Assembly: GCF_014529535.1 (NCBI RefSeq)
Contig: NW_023503423.1
Coordinates: 1,262,990-1,326,989 of the forward strand
DNA length: 64,000 nucleotides
Reading direction: 5' to 3'
Source: Bradysia coprophila
Taxonomy: Eukaryota > Arthropoda > Insecta > Diptera > Sciaridae
The position numbers were made by a program, and so were the translations under genes. Positions within the stretch are counted from its first letter, which is position 1; every line of letters starts with the position of its first letter. Below, one piece after another: positions 56,981-64,000 of this stretch. The notes beneath the pieces are model-generated. The model saw nothing but the letters and a program-made list of their open reading frames with translations, searched no databases and was not told the origin of the DNA.

Positions 56981-57133
56981 TTATGGAGTTAATGACAGTT
57001 CAAATTTTAAGATGAGTAAGCCTTCATAGCCACAATATTTTTGTTCTATTTCTATAACTCGCCCGAGAAAAGCTCTCCGAGAACATCAACGTATCAACTG
57101 AAGATGTAATTGCGCCACATAATTTGAATGAGC

Positions 57134-57292
57134 AACGCACTTCAAGCAAAAGTGCTATTTATGACAGCTGCCAAATAGAGTACTTTTTGTATGAAATTTT
57201 ATCCCCACTCTTTATACAGTGTAAAATTTTGTATGGAGCACTGTCAAGTTTCAGTACCCTATTTAGAGTATCACTTTTGCTTGAAGTGCGTT
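57134..57292. mobile_element. Foldback AACGCACTTCAAGCAAAAGTG
   Basis: Left AACGCACTTCAAGCAAAAGT..CTATTT pairs with right AAATAG/..ATTTAGAGTATCACTTTTGC and TTGAAGTGCGTT. Confidence 0.75.
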
Positions 57293-58100
57293 GGAATGAG
57301 GGAATTATCGTTTTCCAAAACACATTCGAATGCAGCACTAAATACCGAAGGGTATGACAACATGCACTGTATTGAATGGACTGTTAGCTTTATATCTACA
57401 AACTTGTAAGACACATTTATTGTGGTGTGCTGAACGAGAAATGAATTGAGAAATCATATTGTATTTATGCATGTGTATTACCTGGTTGTTTTTGATTAGA
57501 GTCTTTTACATAAAAATATGGGTTGCTCATGTGTAGCATGTTATGTTGTTAACACATACGACAAAAAATGTTTCGATTTTATTTGCCCACTTCCAGGACA
57601 TAAAATCAGAGATAATATTTGAAGTAAATACGCTCTTCTGTCGAAAATGAGAGAGGTGATGGGTTGAACGAAAAATATAGGAAAAACCAGACTAAAAACC
57701 CCAAATCCGGAACAGCTTCACTCTGGTTATCTAATTCATGAAAATTCCGTCAGGAGAGGAATGACAATTTCTTTTTAATTAGATTATCCTCTTACTAAGC
57801 TAATGTACTCAGGGCGTGACCTAGGCAATCCTCAATAGGCTTGCTGGTGAGTCAGATGTGACATTCCACCTGGGCACCTCGGATGTTTTTACGAACATTT
57901 GGATTACCACATCTCATGTGGAAATGGCGACAGTGGCAAATAGGCAACAAATGGTATGCATACATTTTTGGATGTACTCATTTGGCGAATCTTAAGTCTT
58001 ATGAAAAAAAAGAACTTTTCAACAACAACGAATGCAAATTACCAGGTATGGTGTAATGTCACCGCGGAGGGCGTAACGTCTTTGAAAACGGTCTCAAACG
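57293..58100. other. Intergenic, nothing recognised
   Basis: No gene or RNA supported. Confidence 0.35.
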
Positions 58101-58422
58101 CAAAGTATATAAACACTGAAGGTAATGCAGACCCTCAGCGGATCAGAGAAATTACGGATCCAAACTTTCAGGTGAATTCATTTTCGTATGTTGTCTACCT
58201 TAGACTTGTGCAACATGACGGCCCTAAATCATTCCAATTCACCACTTAATACAACTTGACGCAAACGAATTGTATGTGTGTGCTACAAAACGCTGCTAAG
58301 TCGTTCCAAATTCACCACTAGATGCAATACGTGTGCAACATGACGGAGCTAAAATTCACCTAAAAGTTTGGATCAGTGTGTAACTGTGGATTTGCATCAC
58401 CTTTAGTGTTTATATACTTTGC
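58101..58422. mobile_element. Foldback CAAAGTATATAAACACT
   Basis: CAAAGTATATAAACACTGAAGGT..GATCCAAACTTTCAGGTGAATT at the left is mirrored by AATTCACCTAAAAGTTTGGATC..ACCTTTAGTGTTTATATACTTTG at the right. An inner pair of repeats (GTGCAACATGACGG..) lies in the loop. Confidence 0.75.
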
Positions 58423-59165
58423 TCAAACGCACTTATTTTCATCATGTCCGGAACGACAGCGGAGGACTTGACGCAGTCTAATCCCCCAAAAAAAGAACGA
58501 AGAAAATTTTTGAGACGCCGCAACTATGTATATGCGAGAATTCTACTTTCGCCAAAATGTCCGTAACCAAATTATTTATAAAATATTCTCACTTGAAATA
58601 CAAAGAAAATGAGCTATCATACGCCTATTAAAGTGCTCGGGAACCGGAGATATTGCGTTTTCCAAGTCGTCAGTACAAATACATGAAAAATGGCATTCTC
58701 CAAACAATTAAAATCTTTCAACTTACTCTGTATGTTTCTATCTATCTATCTGTCTGTCTATCTATCGATGGTCGATCTCGGAAAATCCGCAGCCAATCCC
58801 CATGAAACTTTGCAGGAACCTCAGTCAGGCCATTAGAACTTAAGTTTCAATCATCATTATCCCAGGAAAAATCACAATTTTATGGAATTAATTAATTAAT
58901 TTCCGGGACAATTTCACTCATATAAAAATGTACAGCCATTTTGTGATGATAGTGTTGTGATGGTTGTTGTGAAGTTGGTTGTAATTTTGTAGAATATTTT
59001 TATTCAAAATTTTTGGAATATTATTTGAATATTATGGTTTACATGGTGGGCAATTAGAAAAATTTGATTACTTTCGGTGTATGTTGGGTAGCTGGAAATA
59101 TTTGGTCACTTTCAGGGTAAGTTGGGCAGCTGGAGATATTTGGTCACTTTCGGGGTAGCTGACTT
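58423..59165. other. Intergenic with TCTA/TCTG microsatellite
   Basis: TCTATCTATCTGTCTGTCTA at about 58737-58765. No gene supported. Confidence 0.45.
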
Positions 59166-59310
59166 GCACCAAATTTTCGATTTTCGTCAAATTTTCGATT
59201 TTCGTCAAATTTTCGATTTTCGTCAAATTTTCGAATTTCGTCAAATTTCGATTTTCGAATTTTGGTCATGTTTTGTGAAATTTTCGAAAATTTTTCGATT
59301 TTCGTCAAAT
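59166..59310 (+). repeat. TTTTCGTCAAATTTTCGA minisatellite, locus 2
   Basis: At least three perfect 18-bp units CAAATTTTCGATTTTCGT followed by diverged ones; same unit as 32080-32248. Confidence 0.85.
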
Positions 59311-60284
59311 TTTTTAGCTTGAACTTCCAAAACGAGTGATATCCCAACAAAATCTCAACGACGCAGTCTTTGTAGTACAATTTCTAAAATGAATGATGTC
59401 ACTAGCACACTACAAAATCTTGTACTTCATCTGTCTTAACAGAAATTATTAATTGTCTTCGTTCAACTCGGAACAAGCTACCAATTGTTCATTTCCACAA
59501 TTGAAAAGTGTGGATAGAAGAAAGTTTTACAATGGAAATGGCTGTTCTGCCATGCTAAATGGTTTTATTAACAAAAAAAAGCCGTTTGAAACAATATGCC
59601 GAAAGCACTCAACAAAAATTTATCACACCTCAGTACCCGAAACACATAAACACATAAATGCAATTCGGTCTGTAACATTTATTATTATGCTAAATGAATG
59701 TTATACATTCCCTCCGCTTCGAGACATTATCTTTTATGTTAAATTTTCGCTTTTCTTATTAATTGGACTCCATCCACTCTCTGTCATATACTATAAATTG
59801 TGTTGGTTTATTCTATTATACACTACATTCCAAGCGTCTCGTATATTGATTTTAACAATAACCTTTTACAACCAAAATATTCGCAAAATTGTCGATTTCA
59901 TTTCAAAAATTTACCATAAAAATCTCTTTGACCTTGTTTTGTAGACTAGTAGACCAGCAACGTGGTTTACACATTTTGCGCAAAGTAACTCTGATCGTAG
60001 ACGGCATTAAACGTTCTGGAGCGATAACCGGCCTTGTCGAAAAGTAATTTCTTTTTGAGGGACAACCGTAACACTGTTGTGAGTACAAATGAAAGAACAG
60101 AAGGTTGTCGGAATGAAGCAAGTTCGATGAGCGAGATAACTTATGTTCGGATACGAGTCCCTCAAAGGTCCACGATTTTGAACCTGCGATATTGTTAAAA
60201 ACAGACAGATATGAACAAACGCTTGAAACGACTCTCATCTCCGTTTAAACTTCTAATTTGTAGTTTTGAAGCGTTCAATGGGCA
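59311..60284. other. Intergenic, nothing clear
   Basis: The 163-codon frame at 59453-59944 is hydrophobic at its end but shows no known domain; not called. Confidence 0.35.
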
Positions 60285-60473
60285 ATTTAGGTGTAAGCTG
60301 GTATTCGATACATTATTCGCACTGTAGATGGCGTTAATTTTACATGAAGAAGCAAAGAGAGCAAAGATCACGAGCTGTCATCTCATTTCTCTATCTCTCT
60401 TTCTCTATAATTTTTCCATATATTTTTGACGTATCGTGATCTTTGCTAATAGTGTTGCCAGCTTACATCTAAA
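60285..60473. mobile_element. Foldback ATTTAGGTGTAAGCTGG
   Basis: Outer arms ATTTAGGTGTAAGCTGG and CCAGCTTACATCTAAA; inner arms AGCAAAGATCACGA and TCGTGATCTTTGCT. Confidence 0.75.
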
Positions 60474-61620
60474 GTACCAATATGTGTCCAACATTGGCAT
60501 TATGAGAGTTTGAGAGATTAATATACACATAGGCTCTCGGTCAACAATTCAAGTTTCAATAAATGTTGATGGTTATCCTTGGAGACATTCACATTTAATT
60601 TTATCTTTTCGCCTGTTCTCGGTCAGCATTATGCAGACACGAATGTTAATCTGTACAAATACCTATTGTCGACATAATGGTTCTTGATAATGGTGTGCGG
60701 AGACTTTCAGTCCAAATGTAGTAATGGGAAAGTGTGTATTCCATCTTCCAGCACAAAGTGAATCCACGATGAATCTCGGGCTATGTTCAAGAAAATCTCA
60801 TATAGGACAGGTACGCGTACTCTTATTATTACTACGTACACACGAAGAAATGCATTAATCATGGACGGCAAAATTCATTTATAAAGTCCATGATCATGAT
60901 GAGACGACAAATATAAAGCCAAAACTTATATAATCTGGTACACATCGTAAAATGCGATAATCAACTTTTTTTTTCCATCAGAAAAAAAACCGTCAAACCG
61001 AACTACACCTTGTTGAATGAGACTTTTTATTTGTGACATTACGAAGATCATGGTATATATATGAATGAGGCATAAAAATGTAGAAAGTGAAATGATTTTC
61101 TTTTCTGCTTTTTTTTAAATGTCCGGACTGTTTATAAGTTCCTATATGTCGTATGTATCGTATGCACACACGGTTATCGGTGTAATGTAATTGAGTAAAA
61201 AAAACGACAACATTTCGTATAATTGATCTTCGGACAAAAAGCACGTATGTAATTCATGTGTACCTATGGTACCTATGGAATTGAGTCATATACATTAATC
61301 TATTAGTAAACACTTGTTGTATCGGCAGGGACGGTTGCTTTTTTATTAATTAATTAATTTTGAGTCTTCTACAGCAAGACGATGTTTGACTATTTGAATG
61401 TACATATTAACTGGTTGATCAACACTTTTCAACCAATCTTTCCAGTGATATCGATCCTGATATCTTTGAGTGCGCTTCAGCCTTTTGATCCCTGGTACTT
61501 ACACCTGCGCCACGTTAACAGGTTTTATTACGTACTAGGCCCCACTTTTTGGGTCAGGTCCCTTGACTGACCGCTTTTCTCAATAAATTTTTACGACTGT
61601 TACAAAAATATCACAAAACT
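60474..61620. other. Intergenic, nothing recognised
   Basis: No gene supported. Confidence 0.35.
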
Positions 61621-61735
61621 GGTCCTCGATTCTAATGCGATCGTGGTTCAAAATATTCGTAACTTGGTAAAAATGCCCACAAAAACTGTCAAGTTACGAA
61701 TTCTTAAAATTACGAACGTGCGTGAATCGAGGACC
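61621..61735. mobile_element. Foldback GGTCCTCGATTC
   Basis: GGTCCTCGATTC.A.GCG.TCGT..ATTCGTAACTTG pairs with CAAGTTACGAAT..ACG.GCGTGAATCGAGGACC. Confidence 0.8.
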
Positions 61736-62392
61736 TGACTTAATTTCTGATAAATTTCGCATTCCTTTTTTAATTCAAAACAAAATTTCAGAAAAAAGTA
61801 TGTCTTACATTTCAAACGATTGATTGTGTGGATTACGGCCCTCGCTTCGCTCTGGACGCAAAGTTCACACCCTTTAATGTTTTTATAATACAAACAACTA
61901 CCACGAAATCACTCATAAAATTCTTTTCGGATTCCGTAATTTTGAATTAGATTATACTCCGACACTTTCCATTAAGGTCCTTGGTCATACATTCATGCAT
62001 TTTCAATCATAGTATTGAACATTGTGTGATAAACATTTTAGAGTGTTTATTCCCTTCAGGGTCTTATGCCGGAAAATACCCTAAAATGTTTGTTCCAAAG
62101 GTTGTATGAAATGTTATGAAAAACGGAATATTTGTCCCAATATTTTGCTTGTATACACGATAACTTGAGTAATTATCAACCAATTATCAATTTTATTTTT
62201 TTAATCGACGCAGAATTCAATTCCTGAGGTTAAGTTCGAAGATGGGCTATGTGGGATTAAGGATCTGGAAGTTATTCCAGAAAAACAGTATTTTACACTG
62301 TTGGAAATTCAATCAATCGAAAAAGATTACTTTGATGAAATTTGATTTTGTCGGTTAGTTATATCCAGCTATCACGGCGTGATAATCACGCA
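61736..62392. other. Intergenic with one GCGAGGGCCGTAAT loop motif
   Basis: ATTACGGCCCTCGCTTCGCT at about 61834-61853 is the reverse complement of the motif at 63370 and 63630. No gene. Confidence 0.45.
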
Positions 62393-63164
62393 TAGTCAGC
62401 TATCACGGTGATAGTCAACTATCACGGTGATAGTCAGCTATCACGGTGATAGTCAGCTATCACGGTGATAGTCAGCTATCACGGTGATAGTCAGCTATCA
62501 CGGTGATAGTCAGCTATCACGGTGATAGTCAGCTATCACGGTGATAGTCAGCTATCACGGTGATAGTCAGCTATCACGGTGATAGTCAGCTATCACGGTG
62601 ATAGTCAGCTATCACGGTGATAGTCAGCTATCACGGCTGATAGTCAGCTATCACGGTGATAGTCAGCTATCACGGTGATAGTCAGCTATCACGGCGATAG
62701 TCAGCTATCACGGTGATAGTCAGCTATCACGGTGATAGTCAGCTATCACGGCGATAGTCAGCTATCACGGCGATAGTCAGCTATCACGGCGATAGTCAGC
62801 TATCACGGCGATAGTCAGCTATCACGGTGATAGTCAGCTATCACGGCGATAGTCAGCTATCACGGCGATAGTCAGCTATCACGGCGATAGTCAGCTATCA
62901 CGGCGATAGTCAGCTATCACGGCGATAGTCAGCTATCACGGCGATAGTCAGCTATCACGGCGATAGTCAGCTATCACGGCGATAGTCAGCTATCACGGCG
63001 ATAGTCAGCTATCACGGCGATAGTCAGCTATCACGGCGATAGTCAGCTATCACGGCGATAGTCAGCTATCACGGCGATAGTCAGCTATCACGGCGATAGT
63101 CAGCTATCACGGCGATAGTCAGCTATCACGGTGATAGTCAGCTATCACGGTGATAGTCAGCTAC
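62393..63164. repeat. 19-bp palindromic minisatellite, array 2 (about 40 copies)
   Basis: Unit TGATAGTCAGCTATCACGG, 19 bp with one 20-bp copy near 62635. Units are CACGGTGATAG at the 5' side and mostly CACGGCGATAG toward the 3' side, reverting to GGTGA at the end. Each unit folds as GATAGT-CA-GCTATC and as CTATCA-CGG-TGATAG. There are no unique spacers. Confidence 0.95.
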
Positions 63165-63178
63165 TTTAATGCTGAAAA

Positions 63179-63332
63179 CAAACGAGGCATTCAAAACGTG
63201 TTTTAGTCCTTGTTTTCATGACGAAATTGTCACAACTGTCAAATAAAGTTAGCAATTTCTCTATCGAAAATTGCGATTGCTGCATTTGTTAATGAAAACT
63301 AGGACCAAAACACGTTTTTAATGTCTCGTTTG
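63179..63332. mobile_element. Foldback CAAACGAGGCATTCAAAACG
   Basis: Left arm (63179-63219) and right arm (about 63292-63332) pair across AACGTGTTTTAGTCCT/AGGACCAAAACACGTT and the GAGGCATT/AATGTCTC ends. Confidence 0.75.
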
Positions 63333-63342
63333 ACGACTCGGA

Positions 63343-63400
63343 CGAGTGAGAGGTTTGCGGCCAGAGTGAAGCGAGGGCCGTAATTCCCACGAGTTGTGAT
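63343..63400 (+). repeat. TTTGCGGCCAGAG..GCGAGGGCCG loop motif, copy 1
   Basis: TTTGCGGCCAGAGTGAAGCG then AGGGCCGTAATTC.CACGAGT. A near-identical copy is at 63612-63655. Confidence 0.65.
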
Positions 63401-63611
63401 ATTTCATTCATAATTGGAGTTGTGTGAATGTAGTAAGTATCGAGGGACTTCCTTTTCGTACATAAGTGTAAGAGAAGAACATCATATCGTACTTTTTTAT
63501 TTTGTACTAAAGTGAAAGAGTTCTCTAATCGTTCTACATTCGCATCACTTACTTAACTTAGCGTTAACAATAAAACTATGTAACAGAATAATAGACAGCT
63601 CATACGAGTGG

Positions 63612-63655
63612 GAAGTTTGCGGCCAGAGCGGAGCGAGGGCCGTAATTCACACGAG
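63612..63655 (+). repeat. TTTGCGGCCAGAG..GCGAGGGCCG loop motif, copy 2
   Basis: TTTGCGGCCAGAGCGGAGCG then AGGGCCGTAATTCACACGAG. The two plus-strand copies are about 260 bp apart. Confidence 0.65.
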
Positions 63656-64000
63656 TCGTTGTATTTAATTTATGATTTATGGTTGATTGAAATTGAGAAT
63701 ACAAAAAGTAATTTTCCAAAGAATTTGGACTCAGGCGGAGGTTTTTGTGATGCTTCGAAACAACGAAAAATAAAATGAAGTTGATTTAGAATATATTTAT
63801 AAAATTGTCAGTCGAGGGACCCGACCCGCCCAAAAGGTGGGGCCTAGTCATCCGTAAGACCCATGACTTTCAGTCTAGGGAACAAGATAAATCAATTACT
63901 TCGACTTCGACCAATTCGCGAGCACAATTTTTGACAATGGTAAAACGAGCGATAAAACACCAGGTCATAAAGATCGGAGGACATATATGGAGTTTTCAGA
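63656..64000. other. Window end, nothing recognised
   Basis: GTCGAGGGACCCGACCCGCC near 63812 loosely mirrors GGGTCAGGTCCCTTGAC at 61552; probably a dispersed repeat fragment. Confidence 0.3.

Noticed and set aside
59453..59944. 163-codon frame with hydrophobic C-terminal half
   Set aside because: No domain, no splice or promoter support; composition fits AT-rich chance frames.
62393..63164. CRISPR-like regular direct repeats
   Set aside because: Units are directly adjacent with no unique spacers, in a eukaryotic context; it is a minisatellite.

Overview
This 64-kb window is AT-rich eukaryotic nuclear DNA, most likely from an insect and probably a dipteran. The evidence is short GT-AG introns of about 70 bp, insect-type ORFs (torsin, Tim14, SMCO4, an NRF-6-like acyltransferase), 5'-truncated RTE-type retrotransposons ending in GAA repeats, and very many small foldback (inverted-repeat) elements. 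There is no sign of bacterial operons, CRISPR arrays or viral genes. The species is not identifiable by eye.

Layout. 0-8.5 kb is the gene-dense end. A torsin AAA+ ATPase gene (1265-2716, minus, 5 exons) sits head-to-head with a Tim14/DNAJC19 mitochondrial import co-chaperone gene (3231-3711, plus, 3 exons). These are followed by a 56-aa SMCO4-like membrane protein gene (7986-8156, plus), whose inferred 5' intron carries a large foldback element with a second foldback nested in one arm. 8.5-13 kb holds repeats: a promoter-like module repeated three times with a 19-bp palindromic minisatellite, a 145-bp triplication, and a nearly intact RTE reverse transcriptase copy. 13.4-16.7 kb encodes one long, mostly disordered protein of about 968 aa (3 exons) that I do not recognise. 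17.0-19.1 kb is a 109-bp satellite array interrupted by an RTE fragment. 20.0-22.2 kb is a composite inverted-repeat structure with perfect 28-bp ends.

From 23.1 to 54.6 kb, on the minus strand, lies one very long gene for an NRF-6-type (nose resistant to fluoxetine) membrane acyltransferase: 12 coding exons, 807 aa. I reconstructed it with every splice phase consistent. Its first intron spans about 24.6 kb and is packed with foldback elements, minisatellites, LINE fragments and an RTE copy with a 5' inversion. Its eighth intron holds another RTE copy, itself inserted into a piggyBac-like MITE. From 54.7 kb to the end no gene is supported. That part holds quasi-palindromic ATCGAT-rich arrays (one in a roughly 760-bp tandem duplication), several foldbacks, and a 772-bp array of 19-bp palindromic units at 62.4-63.2 kb.

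The genes do not form a functional cluster. Torsin (ER/nuclear envelope), Tim14 (mitochondrial inner membrane), SMCO4 (single-pass membrane) and the NRF protein (multipass membrane) are ordinary neighbours. The most striking non-genic signal is that the two distant 19-bp arrays (9.4 kb and 62.4 kb) share the same two-hairpin design, with a compensatory base-pair change between them.
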